A program made the position numbers and the translations under genes. This document shows, one piece after another, positions 17,244 through 25,794 of a stretch of 64,000 nucleotides of DNA; position 1 is the stretch's first letter; every line of letters begins with the position of its first letter. A model generated the notes under the pieces. It had not been told where the DNA came from. It worked only from the letters and a program-made list of their open reading frames with translations, and ran no database searches. This DNA is from M3007 sp044350425 (lineage in GTDB: Bacteria; Bacteroidota; Bacteroidia; Chitinophagales; Saprospiraceae): the NCBI GenBank assembly GCA_044350425.1, contig JBILHS010000004.1, positions 37,244 to 101,243 on the forward strand. Reading direction: 5' to 3'.

Positions 17244-17490
17244 CAACAACTAAAAAATTAAGCTATGAAAACAAAAACTTCTTTATCCGCCGTAGCCCAC
17301 CGAGGGCGTAGGAGGATTATCCGCCCAAGCCCGTTTAGGACATAAGAGAATCTTCCTCCACGATCAAGGCTAATAACGAACAAGCGCTTTGGCTTTGTTT
17401 TGAAATGCGTTTACCCACCGAAGCCCAAATAAGATGAGCGGGCAATATGCGAACCTGCCTTCGCCCCAAACGGACTTCGACGGATAAAGA
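17244..17490. other. Spacer without a recognisable gene
   Basis: A 26-codon frame starts at 17265 on the plus strand (MKTKTSLSAV, then many Arg) but has no family character. The word TTATCCGCC occurs twice (near 17282 and 17312) around an irregular palindrome. A stretch near 17440-17455 resembles a tRNA T-arm on the minus strand, but no cloverleaf can be built. Confidence 0.4.
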
Positions 17491-17491
17491 T

Positions 17492-17527
17492 AAAAAAGAA
17501 AATGCCGCTCTTGCAAGCAGCATTTTC
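17492..17527 (-). terminator. Rho-independent terminator of rplU-rpmA
   Basis: On the minus strand GAAAATGC (17527-17520) pairs with GCATTTTC (17505-17498), with an inner GCT/AGC pairing, followed by six T (17497-17492). It starts 11 bases after the rpmA stop. Confidence 0.75.
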
Positions 17528-17537
17528 AGGATTTTCT

Positions 17538-18275
17538 TTATTCAGATTTGTCGCGTCCACCGATCAGTACTTCCTGGTATTCTTTCAGTTCGTCCCATTT
17601 GCCTTCTGCGGCAAATTTGGACTGCGCTGGCCAGGTGCTAGGATCATGGATCTGATAACGAGGACCTGCAGCGTCGAGGATTTCCTTCAGGCGATCTTCA
17701 GAAGCCTCAGCCAACTCAGCCCAGGTAGAGATGCCGCCTTCTTTCAGAAGAGTCTCGATTTTCGGACCGATGCCTTCAACGATTTTCAAGTCGTCAAGTT
17801 TTGGACCTTTTTCTTTTTTAGGCGCTGCTGCTTTCTTTTCCGCAGAAGTTTCATCCGAAGCTTCTACTTCAACAGGCGCTGCTGCTACCACTTCCTCTTC
17901 TTCAGCTACTGCCGGAGCAGCTTTCTTGGCTGGAGCTGGTTTAGCTGCTGATGTGGCAACGATTTCCATTTTTGGATTTGTTACCTTTTTTGCTGGTTTA
18001 ACCAGCGCAACAGGCATGTCCTGTACAGGAACGATGCTCACAAAACGACGATCTTTGAAGCTGCGCTTGAATACTACAACGCCGTCAATAGCAGCGTGCA
18101 GTGTGTGGTCACGGCCCATGTACACGTTGTCTCCAGCGTGAAATTCAGTTCCGCGCTGACGAATGATGATATTGCCGGCAACCGCGCGCTGGCCGCCAAA
18201 TAACTTTACGCCTAAGCGTTTACTTTTACTGTCGCGGCCGTTATCGGAACTACCCGCACCTTTTTTGTGTGCCAT
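17538..18275 (-). CDS. rpmA: Ribosomal protein L27 with a C-terminal helix-hairpin-helix extension
   Basis: 245 aa, whereas L27 is normally about 85-90 aa. Residues 1-88 are a standard L27 (MAHKKGAGSSDNGRDSKSKRLGVKLFGGQ, then NIIIRQRGTEFHAG, then VGRD-like MGRDHTLHA). Residues about 100-155 are a low-complexity Ala/Glu/Lys linker. Residues about 158-240 form a helix-hairpin-helix-like domain (LKIVEGIGPKIETLLKEGGI, then ILDAAGPRYQIHDPSTWPAQ, then GKWDELKEYQEVL). I recall a similar tail on L21 in other Bacteroidota; here rplU next door is short and the tail is on L27. The tail could bind rRNA or DNA; this is inferred from the HhH motif GIGPK. Second gene of rplU-rpmA. Confidence 0.9.
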   Translation of the reverse strand: MAHKKGAGSSDNGRDSKSKRLGVKLFGGQRAVAGNIIIRQRGTEFHAGDNVYMGRDHTLHAAIDGVVVFKRSFKDRRFVSIVPVQDMPVALVKPAKKVTNPKMEIVATSAAKPAPAKKAAPAVAEEEEVVAAAPVEVEASDETSAEKKAAAPKKEKGPKLDDLKIVEGIGPKIETLLKEGGISTWAELAEASEDRLKEILDAAGPRYQIHDPSTWPAQSKFAAEGKWDELKEYQEVLIGGRDKSE

Positions 18276-18316
18276 TTTTCAATGAGTGAATTTGCAATGA
18301 ATGAATGAGGGAATTA

Positions 18317-18379
18317 GTTGAAAGTTTCAAGTTTCAAGTTCAAACTTGTAACTTTTAACTCTTAACTTGTAACTAATTA
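18317..18379. repeat. Seven-base-period array between rplU and rpmA
   Basis: Nine successive seven-base units: GTTGAAA, GTTTCAA twice, GTTCAAA, CTTGTAA, CTTTTAA, CTCTTAA, CTTGTAA, CTAATTA. The period holds while the unit sequence drifts. It occupies most of the spacer inside the ribosomal operon and touches the rplU stop. Confidence 0.8.
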
Positions 18380-18688
18380 TCCCTTGATAGATTCGATTTT
18401 GATTTTAGAAAATTGTTGGCGGTGACCGTTTTTCTTGCGGTAGCCCTTACGGCGCTTCTTTTTGAAAACGATCACTTTGTCGCCCTTCAGATGACCGAGG
18501 ACGCTGGCGCTCACTTGAGCACCTTTGATGTTGGGCACGCCTATGGTTACGTTACCGTTGTTATCTATAAGATGAACGGTGTCGAAACTCACAGCGTCGC
18601 CTTCGTTGGCTGCCAGCCGGTGGACGAAGATCTGCTGACCTTCCTCAACTTTAAATTGTTGACCGGCGATGGAAACAATTGCGAACAT
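18377..18688 (-). CDS. rplU: Ribosomal protein L21
   Basis: 103 aa, the normal bacterial length. It shows MFAIVSIAGQQFKVEEGQQIFVHRL, VTIGVPNIKGAQVSASVLGHLKGDKVIVFKKKRRKGYRKKNGHRQQFSKIKI, the family C terminus. It binds 23S rRNA in the large subunit. First gene of an operon with rpmA on the minus strand, with its promoter at 18741-18772. Unlike L21 of some relatives, it carries no HhH tail; that tail is found on L27 here. Confidence 0.97.
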   Translation of the reverse strand: MFAIVSIAGQQFKVEEGQQIFVHRLAANEGDAVSFDTVHLIDNNGNVTIGVPNIKGAQVSASVLGHLKGDKVIVFKKKRRKGYRKKNGHRQQFSKIKIESIKG

Positions 18689-18740
18689 TGTAGTAAATCT
18701 AAAATTTAGATGAAAGAATAACCTTTTTGAAAAAGGCCGG

Positions 18741-18772
18741 CAAAGGTACTTTAATCATCCTGAAAATCCAAA
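18741..18772 (-). promoter_or_regulatory. Promoter of rplU-rpmA
   Basis: On the minus strand TTTG (18772-18769), 20 bases, then TACCTTTG (18748-18741). It fits the Bacteroidota consensus. The upstream box lies inside the 3' end of the O-antigen-ligase gene. Confidence 0.55.
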
Positions 18773-20011
18773 CAAGGCTCCATCTTCTTTTTTTGCAGCA
18801 AAAATCATGGCCAGACAGCCCCAAAACAAGGCTGCAATACGCCCATCATGAAGAAAATCATTGACTGCGCTGTGTGTGAAAAACGTGAGTAAGGCCAATA
18901 ACAGGTAGATGGAGGGGCTTGGCAATCGGTTCGTTTTGGGTTTTCCTGCGACTAAAGTCGCCGATACAGAACCTGCCACTATGGCGCTGACGACTAAAGT
19001 CAACCAAAGCAGCAATCCAGGCCAACCCGTTTCTGCCAAAATCCTCAGGTATTCTGAATGTGCCCCGCCGCCTCTTCCGTAGGTATCCGGGCCGCGTGCA
19101 CCAGCCGGTGCCAGCAAACTGATCCGGGTCAGTTCATCAAGTCTTTGAAAGTCAATATATTGGAATTGGTAGGTGCCGGGACCGAAGCCCAGGCAGGGCT
19201 TTTCCTTCGACATCCTGATTGCGCAGTTCCAGCGGTTGAGTCGTTCCTGTCCGGAAACATCCTGCCCGAACGAATGAACCATCGCTACTCCAAAAAATAA
19301 CCCTGAAGCAAACAGAAGTCCCACTAATACCAACCGGCCTTTTTTACCGAGAAAATAAAAGCCCCACACCATTCCTGCAAGAGAAACCGATAACCATGCC
19401 GCGCGGCAGGTCGAAAAAACAAGTGCCAGGAGCAATAGAACTGCTACTAATTTTGGTGGAAAGGCCTTCCGTACGCCGGCAAACACCATTTCACTGAGAA
19501 ACAGCACCATCGACAACACTGCCGCCCACATCGTATGATCCGGAAAAAATGGCATCGGGGCAAGCAGGGCCTGATCGGTTCGAAAATGGTAAAACCCATG
19601 GTGCACCAGGGTATAGATCGACACCCCGGCCACAGAAAAAACAAACCAGGGCAATGCTCTGCGCCATAGATCCGGCCACCTGGAAATCCCCACCGCAAAT
19701 ACCCACCAATGGGCTGTATCAACCACCCAATATTTCCAGGAAACGATTGGAAGGGTTGAAAAACAAGCAGTTAATGCCATCCAACCGATATAAATCAGGC
19801 TGATACGGATCAAAAAATTGCCTAAAAACAGATCCAGCAGCTCCTTAGGGTTTTGCCAAAAGAACCAGATCAACCCAAGCCCAAGGGCGCCAATGAGCAA
19901 TTCACTGGGAAAATTAAGTTTATGGACACCCAGACCAATCTCAACGGACCAAGGTAAGACCGCAAAAAGGGCAAAATATCCATAACTGAGCCAATGGGGC
20001 GCCGGTTTCAT
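18755..20011 (-). CDS. O-antigen ligase/polymerase family membrane protein
   Basis: 418 aa with about ten to twelve hydrophobic helices. The large periplasmic loop carries the family pattern ERLNRWNCAIRMSKEKPCLGFGPGTYQFQY and, further on, GGGAHSEYLRILAETGWPGLLLWL. The Wzy_C motif (R...W..A..M....P..G.G.G.F......HS..L....E.G..G) is therefore complete. Such proteins join sugar chains to lipid A core or polymerise repeat units at the outer face of the inner membrane. It is the only surface-sugar gene of its kind in the window, apart from the divergent DUF2064 protein, so the acceptor is unknown. Start at 20011 gives MKPAPHWLSYGYF, a normal cytoplasmic tip. Confidence 0.85.
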   Translation of the reverse strand: MKPAPHWLSYGYFALFAVLPWSVEIGLGVHKLNFPSELLIGALGLGLIWFFWQNPKELLDLFLGNFLIRISLIYIGWMALTACFSTLPIVSWKYWVVDTAHWWVFAVGISRWPDLWRRALPWFVFSVAGVSIYTLVHHGFYHFRTDQALLAPMPFFPDHTMWAAVLSMVLFLSEMVFAGVRKAFPPKLVAVLLLLALVFSTCRAAWLSVSLAGMVWGFYFLGKKGRLVLVGLLFASGLFFGVAMVHSFGQDVSGQERLNRWNCAIRMSKEKPCLGFGPGTYQFQYIDFQRLDELTRISLLAPAGARGPDTYGRGGGAHSEYLRILAETGWPGLLLWLTLVVSAIVAGSVSATLVAGKPKTNRLPSPSIYLLLALLTFFTHSAVNDFLHDGRIAALFWGCLAMIFAAKKEDGALFGFSG

Positions 20012-20092
20012 AACGCAACGCTACGACGGAAAAGCGATTTGCACCAGGATAAAACGTCCGTATCCCGACCTTGATCTTCATCCGACCTCATT

Positions 20093-20127
20093 TTTGATCG
20101 CCCCTGAGATAGACTCGTATAAATTTG
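20093..20127 (+). promoter_or_regulatory. Possible promoter of the DUF2064 gene
   Basis: TTTG at 20093-20096 and TAAATTTG at 20120-20127, spacing 23, a little long. A start near 20133 would lie downstream of the in-frame ATG at 20094, supporting the start at 20253. Confidence 0.35.
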
Positions 20128-20252
20128 CACTTCCCAAAATCCAAATCCGGCTTCTACTCGTACATCCACCCAATGCCAGCACTTCAGTAAAAACTGGTCT
20201 GTCCACCAAAAAACAAACTACTTTTTGCCTCCAAGTAAAGCTGTTCCATTTG

Positions 20253-20945
20253 ATGCCTGAAAGATTGACTCAGACCGCAATTCTGGTTTTTACAAAAACA
20301 CCCGTTCAAGAGGCGGCATCAAAAACATTTGACTCAAGCACGGGCAAAAATGGCAATCAGCTCATTGCGCATCGCCTGATCCGACAAACTATTACCACAG
20401 CCCGCCGAACGCAGCTTCCCGTATTTGTTTATTACGACCAACCCAATACTGCAGAATCTTTTGGAGAACATCTTGCCAAAGCTTTTGACTCCGTTTTTGC
20501 CAAAGGTTATTCTAAAGTAATTGCCATCGGCAACGATTGTCCCGATCTTTCGGTGGACTTGTTGTTGGATGCCAGCAAGGCCCTTTCCAAACAAAAGCTG
20601 GTGCTCGGGCCTGCAACTGATGGTGGGGTATACCTTATTGGAATACAACAACATGCCTATCATCGGCAGTCGTTTATCGACCTGCCCTGGGAGACCGACC
20701 AATTGCAATCTGCCTGGGCCGTGTCAAGTCCCGAAGAGATCCAATGGCTGGAATCTTTCAGCGATATGGATCATCCGGCAGATTTCAGGGCATTTTTAGA
20801 TCGTTTGCCTTCCTGGAACCTGCTGAAAAAGCATTTTCTGAGTGTACTTGCGTCCTTTCGCCCCCCTTTGATATCTGGACGCCGGAATATATCGCTCCTT
20901 CCATTCCTCCACGTTCGCCCGTTACGAGGTCCCCCACCCTACTGA
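20253..20945 (+). CDS. DUF2064 / GT-A-fold glycosyltransferase-like protein
   Basis: 230 aa from the ATG at 20253; the frame is open to 20094 but that part lacks family character and overlaps the likely promoter. The N terminus TAILVFTKTPVQEAASK is the truncated 'F.K.P..G..KTR' of the TIGR04282 family. The core GNDCPDLSVDLLLDASKAL and KLVLGPATDGGVYLIGI is the nucleotide-sugar-like pocket with the conserved GxDxP and DGGYxLIG motifs. The tail after DMDHPADFRAFLDRL (last 45 residues) has no family match and may be a read-through extension. Function in the family is not settled; sugar-nucleotide transfer is inferred from the fold. Confidence 0.8.
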   Translation: MPERLTQTAILVFTKTPVQEAASKTFDSSTGKNGNQLIAHRLIRQTITTARRTQLPVFVYYDQPNTAESFGEHLAKAFDSVFAKGYSKVIAIGNDCPDLSVDLLLDASKALSKQKLVLGPATDGGVYLIGIQQHAYHRQSFIDLPWETDQLQSAWAVSSPEEIQWLESFSDMDHPADFRAFLDRLPSWNLLKKHFLSVLASFRPPLISGRRNISLLPFLHVRPLRGPPPY

Positions 20946-20992
20946 TTCAAGGATCTTTTCGTGGCTTCTATAGGTCAGATCAATGGCCTTTA

Positions 20993-21014
20993 GTGCCGCG
21001 TACGGACGCGGCAC
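20993..21014. repeat. Short GC-rich hairpin
   Basis: GTGCCGCG and CGCGGCAC around a six-base loop, in the spacer before the SusC-like gene. It could end the DUF2064 transcript, but there is no T-run. Confidence 0.5.
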
Positions 21015-21082
21015 CAACATCTGGATAATCTGTGGCTTCTTCACGGATATACCGCTCCTTTATCGGTTAAAATTAAAGTAAA

Positions 21083-24000
21083 ATGAAACACTCATACTTA
21101 CTATTCCTGTGCTTTATAAGTCTGAATTGGGCTTCTGCACAGACCCTTACCATCAGCGGCACCGTTCGCGACAAACAAACCGGGGATGCCATCCCTGGAG
21201 TAACTGTACTCGAAAAAGGCAGTAGTAACGGGACAGTGACCGATGTGGCCGGGCAATACAAACTCCCCCTCTCCAATAATGCTGCCACCCTGGTATTCAA
21301 TTTGATCGGGTATACCGCGCAGACAACATTGGTTGACGCGCGCAGCACGATTGATATCGCCTTGGAACCGCAGTCCTCCAGTCTGAATGAAATTGTCGTG
21401 ACCGCTTTAGGGGTTCAACGATCCACCAGAGACCTGGGTTATGCGGTACAAAAGCTAAGCAGCAAGGAAATTTCCGAGGTAAAATCTGCCAATTTTGTTG
21501 ATAATCTGGCGGGAAGAGTCGCCGGTGTAAGCGTCAGTCATGGCTCCTCCGGAGTGGGCTCTACCTCCAGGATCACCATTCGTGGGGAGGGTTCTTTCTC
21601 CAACAACAACCCGTTGTTTGTAGTGGATGGTATTCCGATCAACAACAATTCCATCATCAATTTTACCAATGATGACGCTGCCGGTTTCCAGGAAGTGGAT
21701 TTCGGGAACGGTGGGATGGAAATCAACCCGGATGACATCGCTTCCGTGTCTATTCTGAAAGGTCCGGCCGCTGCCGCCTTGTACGGTACCCGCGCCTCCA
21801 ATGGCGTCATTCTGGTAACGACCAAAGACGGGGCAAAAAGCAAGGGTCTGGGCATCAGTTTCAACTCGAGCACTTTGATGGATCAGCCTTTTCAACTGCC
21901 GCGATTTCAAAATCTTTCTGGACAGGGGAATTCCGGCAAATTTGAATTTAAGAATGGTTTAGGCGGGGGCGTAAATGACAACATTTCCTACAGCTGGGGA
22001 CCTGCTTTGGATCAGGGAATCCTGATTCCGCAATATGACAGCCCGGTAACCGCACCCGATGGCCGTGTGGTTCGCGGCGGAGATGTGGCCGTGCATGGCG
22101 GCGCTCCGATCACCCCGACGCCCTTCGTGAGTTATCCCGATAATTTGAAAAATTTCTATCAGACAGGGATCACCACGATCAATAATATTTCGATCGCATC
22201 CGGTTTTGATCAAGGGAATGTCCGTTTTTCTTTGAGTGATCTGCAGAGCAAATCCATCATTCCAGGCGTGAATCTCGATCGAAAAACGGCTGCTATCCAT
22301 TTGACTTTTCAGCCGGTTGCACGACTGAAGGTTACCTCCAGCATCAACTATGTCCATTCAAAAAGTGACAACCGACCCGGAAATGGCTATGGTTCTGAAA
22401 ATATCAACTATGGTATCGTTGCCTGGGGACCTCGTTCGTTGAATATTGAAAACATGAAAGATTACTGGCAGCCCGGGCTGGAAAATTTGCAGCATTATTC
22501 TTTCAATTACACCTTTTTTGACAATCCTTATTTCACCCTGCTGGAAAACAGAAACTCCTTTAATCGGGACAGACTCTTTGGAAATGTAGCAGCGACGTAC
22601 AAATTCACGGATCATCTCGATCTGACCCTGCGCAGCGGGATGGACTATTCCAATGAACTGCGGAAATTTCGCAGGGCCTTTAGCTCCAACCGTTTTAAAA
22701 CAGGAGCTTATGCAGAGCAAACTGTTTTTTTTCGGGAAAACAACACCGACGCCTTGCTGAACTACCATCAGAAATTCAATGATTTTGGATTTGATCTTTC
22801 CATAGGCGGCAATCGCATGGACCAGCAGGCAGCCAATGTGCAAACCCAAACGACTTCACTCGCGCAGGCCGGCGTTTTCAATCTTTCCAATGCTGCTTCG
22901 CCCCTTGGAATATTCTCCTACGAAGCCCGCAAACGAATCAACAGCGTATATGGAATTGCCAAATTCAGTTATAAAAACTTCGCATTTCTGGACCTTACCG
23001 GGCGCAATGACTGGTCGAGTGCCCTCGCCACCCCGGTTTCTACCAACAACACCTCCTTTTTCTATCCTGCTGTGTCCGGAAGCCTGATCGTCTCCAATCT
23101 GATCCGGCTACCTGCTGCGGTTTCCTTTGCAAAATTCAGGGCCAGTCTGGCTCAAGTCGGCAATGACACCGACCCTTATCAAACGGCCAGTGTGTTCGTC
23201 GCAGGGGTTCCCTATGCCAGCCAGCCCACCCTGAGCGAACAAAACACCCTGGCCAATGCCAATCTACAGCCCGAACGCAATACTTCTTATGAGTTTGGTG
23301 CTGATCTGCGTTTTTTCAGGGACCGGATCCGGTTTGACCTGACCTATTACAACGCGTTGACTGAAAATCAGATCATTTCCCTGCCGATCGCCATTTCTTC
23401 CGGCTACAAAGAACAAGTGGTCAACGGCGGCGCGGTTCGGTCTCGCGGGATCGAATTGGTAGCTGGTATCACACCGATCCAAAAAGAGCATTTTCAATGG
23501 AATGCCCAATTCAATTTTAGCAGAAACGTATCTACTGTGGAATCCCTTCCGGAAGGAAGTGGCCGTCTGACCCTGGCGTATTCCAGGATCTATGACAATG
23601 TAAACCAGACCGTTTGGTTTCAGGTGGAAGAAGGTGGCAAAATCGGAGATATTTATGGCACAGGATATAAGCGAAATGAAAGCGGCGACTTTCTCATCAG
23701 CGCCTCCGGAAATTACATCGTGAACAACGCTTTGAAAAAACTGGGGAATTACAACCCTGACTTTATGCTGGGTTTTCAAAACCAATTCCAATATAAAAAC
23801 TGGAACCTGAGTTTCTTGTTCGACTGGCGGCAAGGGGGCATTTTGGTCTCCAGGACCCTGGCTTTGGCTGCGGTGGCCGGACAATTGAAAGAAACTGAAA
23901 ATCGCCCGACGCAAGGCATTGTTGCTGAAGGCGTTATCAATACCGGCACCGCTGAAAACCCTGTGTATTCAGCCAATAATATTGCGATCTCCGCCGAATC

Positions 24001-24307
24001 CTATTATCGCCAATATTATGACCGCAACCACGAGGAGAACAATACTTATGACGCTTCCTATTTGAAATTGCGTGAGTGCGCTATTGGGTACACCTTCAAA
24101 ACAGGCGATCAGGGCCGAGGCTTGCTACGAAACAGCCATAAACTTTCCATATCACTGATTGGCCGCAACCTGCTTGCCATCAGTGATATGCCGCATATTG
24201 ATCCGGAGCAACTGGCCATTCAAGGACAAAAATTTGTCAGCGGTGTAGAGAACATGTCCTATGCCACCTCCCGCAGTTTCGGCCTCAAATTGGGTTTTGA
24301 TTTTTAA
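21083..24307 (+). CDS. SusC/RagA-type TonB-dependent outer-membrane transporter
   Basis: 1074 aa. Signal peptide MKHSYLLFLCFISLNWASA, then a carboxypeptidase-like domain (TISGTVRDKQTGDAIPGVTVLEKGSSNGTVTDVAGQYKL, about 22-95). The plug follows, with LNEIVVTALGVQRSTRDLGYAVQ, IRGEGSFSNNNPLFVVDGIPI and VSILKGPAAAALYGTRASNGVILVTTK. A 22-strand barrel forms the rest and ends SRSFGLKLGFDF. With the SusD partner it makes a pedal-bin importer for a specific nutrient in the outer membrane. The substrate is not readable, but the downstream inner-membrane symporter suggests a small molecule rather than a long polysaccharide. There are no glycoside hydrolases nearby and no sigma/anti-sigma pair. First gene of a four-gene operon. 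Confidence 0.97.
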   Translation: MKHSYLLFLCFISLNWASAQTLTISGTVRDKQTGDAIPGVTVLEKGSSNGTVTDVAGQYKLPLSNNAATLVFNLIGYTAQTTLVDARSTIDIALEPQSSSLNEIVVTALGVQRSTRDLGYAVQKLSSKEISEVKSANFVDNLAGRVAGVSVSHGSSGVGSTSRITIRGEGSFSNNNPLFVVDGIPINNNSIINFTNDDAAGFQEVDFGNGGMEINPDDIASVSILKGPAAAALYGTRASNGVILVTTKDGAKSKGLGISFNSSTLMDQPFQLPRFQNLSGQGNSGKFEFKNGLGGGVNDNISYSWGPALDQGILIPQYDSPVTAPDGRVVRGGDVAVHGGAPITPTPFVSYPDNLKNFYQTGITTINNISIASGFDQGNVRFSLSDLQSKSIIPGVNLDRKTAAIHLTFQPVARLKVTSSINYVHSKSDNRPGNGYGSENINYGIVAWGPRSLNIENMKDYWQPGLENLQHYSFNYTFFDNPYFTLLENRNSFNRDRLFGNVAATYKFTDHLDLTLRSGMDYSNELRKFRRAFSSNRFKTGAYAEQTVFFRENNTDALLNYHQKFNDFGFDLSIGGNRMDQQAANVQTQTTSLAQAGVFNLSNAASPLGIFSYEARKRINSVYGIAKFSYKNFAFLDLTGRNDWSSALATPVSTNNTSFFYPAVSGSLIVSNLIRLPAAVSFAKFRASLAQVGNDTDPYQTASVFVAGVPYASQPTLSEQNTLANANLQPERNTSYEFGADLRFFRDRIRFDLTYYNALTENQIISLPIAISSGYKEQVVNGGAVRSRGIELVAGITPIQKEHFQWNAQFNFSRNVSTVESLPEGSGRLTLAYSRIYDNVNQTVWFQVEEGGKIGDIYGTGYKRNESGDFLISASGNYIVNNALKKLGNYNPDFMLGFQNQFQYKNWNLSFLFDWRQGGILVSRTLALAAVAGQLKETENRPTQGIVAEGVINTGTAENPVYSANNIAISAESYYRQYYDRNHEENNTYDASYLKLRECAIGYTFKTGDQGRGLLRNSHKLSISLIGRNLLAISDMPHIDPEQLAIQGQKFVSGVENMSYATSRSFGLKLGFDF

Positions 24308-24331
24308 AAGCATTCCAAAAACTTAACAACC

Positions 24332-25792
24332 ATGACATTTTCCAAATATACGTCCAGTCTCCTGCTTGCTGTAGCCCTGTTACACACCCAGGCCTGCACC
24401 AAAGATCTGAATACCATCAACACCAACCCGAATGCCCCCATTCAGGCAAATCCTGACCTTTTGCTTCGTAAGGTCATTTATGATTTTGGCGAACAAATGT
24501 CTTACGAAGGCTTTGTAGCCGGAAATCTGCTGGGGCAATATTTTACCGAGGTAGATTTCAATCTTTTTGACCGGCACAGTCTCACGGAGCCCCAACTGGG
24601 CGGAAACCCCTGGCCGGTGCTTTATTCGAATTTGCGCGACAATGAACTGATCCTCAGCCAGTCTCGCAGCAACCCGTCCTTTGACGTTTACGAAGGCCCG
24701 GCCCTGATCCTGAAAGCATATATGACGGCAGCACTGACAGACATTTATGGCGATGTACCCTACAGCGAAGCGCTACAAGGAAAATCAGGCAATGTGACGC
24801 CTAAATACGATACCCAGGAAGCTATTTACATGGCTCCGGGGGGTATTCTGGATAATCTGAACCAGGGGATCGCCGCCATCAATAGCTACACGGGCGCACA
24901 AGCGCTGGATGGCGACATTTTGTTCAACAAAAACCTGAGCGCCTGGAAAACCTTTGCAAAATCTCTGCAGATCAAATATCTGATGCGCATTTCTTATCGG
25001 ACCGAAGTGGCGGCTGCATTACAAGCTATTTTTGATGCCGGGGATTTCATGAAACTCAATACTCAAAATGCCAAGTATGACTTCACGGATGGACCGCCCA
25101 ACAATTTCCGTTTGGCCACGCTGCGGGCGGGAGATTTCAACCTGTTTGTGATGTCACTAACTGCCGAAGAGATCCTGAAAGCCTGGAATGATCCACGCAT
25201 GGCTGTATTCTTCCGCCCTATCGGCAATGACCCAACTAAAACTCAATTCAAAGGACTTTTGAATGGGCCCAATGCATCCACCACCTCGATCACGGTGGCG
25301 AATTACTCCCTGACAGGTACTGTTTTTCGGGAACATACCAGCGCCCTGGATGCCAACTTTATGACCGCCTGGGAAACACAATTGCTGCTGGCTGAAGCGG
25401 CTGAAAGAGGGCTCATTACCGGAAATACTCAGGCACTTTATGAAAATGGCGTACAATTGGCCTTTGAATATTGGCAAACGCCCTTGCCCACGGATTACCT
25501 GAGCAGTGGAGCAGCAGCTTTTGGCAGTAATGGCGCCAATAAACTGGAACAAATCATTACCCAAAAATGGCTGGCCAACATCATCAATGGATACGAAGGC
25601 TGGATAGAATATCGGAGAACCGGATATCCGGCACTAAAAACCATTTCCGCCAGCCTGAACAACAACCTGATTCCGGTAAGAATGCCTTATCCAACCGACG
25701 AAGACGCGCTTAATAACCTTAATTTCAGTGCTGCAGCCGCTGCCACAAACAACAATAGCATAAACACCAAAGTCTGGTGGGACAATAATTAG
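24332..25792 (+). CDS. SusD/RagB-type outer-membrane lipoprotein (SusD-like 2)
   Basis: 486 aa. Lipoprotein signal with the cysteine in LLHTQACTKDLN. Then NTNPNAPIQANPDLLLRKVIYDFG and ALTDIYGDVPYSEALQG, the marks of the SusD-like_2 branch rather than classic SusD. The C-terminal part has LLLAEAAERGLI and QIITQKWLANIINGYEGWIEYRRTGYPAL, both conserved in that branch. It acts as the lid that binds nutrient on the outside of the SusC channel. It begins 24 bp after the SusC stop and ends 2 bp before the symporter start. Confidence 0.95.
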   Translation: MTFSKYTSSLLLAVALLHTQACTKDLNTINTNPNAPIQANPDLLLRKVIYDFGEQMSYEGFVAGNLLGQYFTEVDFNLFDRHSLTEPQLGGNPWPVLYSNLRDNELILSQSRSNPSFDVYEGPALILKAYMTAALTDIYGDVPYSEALQGKSGNVTPKYDTQEAIYMAPGGILDNLNQGIAAINSYTGAQALDGDILFNKNLSAWKTFAKSLQIKYLMRISYRTEVAAALQAIFDAGDFMKLNTQNAKYDFTDGPPNNFRLATLRAGDFNLFVMSLTAEEILKAWNDPRMAVFFRPIGNDPTKTQFKGLLNGPNASTTSITVANYSLTGTVFREHTSALDANFMTAWETQLLLAEAAERGLITGNTQALYENGVQLAFEYWQTPLPTDYLSSGAAAFGSNGANKLEQIITQKWLANIINGYEGWIEYRRTGYPALKTISASLNNNLIPVRMPYPTDEDALNNLNFSAAAAATNNNSINTKVWWDNN

Positions 25793-25794
25793 AT

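Noticed and set aside
17131..17260. Fluoride riboswitch before crcB
   Set aside because: The conserved pseudoknot and the expected leader words are not present; only a terminator-like hairpin is seen.
17400..17460. Possible tRNA 3' end on the minus strand (AGGTTCGCAT, as in a T-arm)
   Set aside because: No acceptor stem, D-arm or anticodon arm can be built around it.
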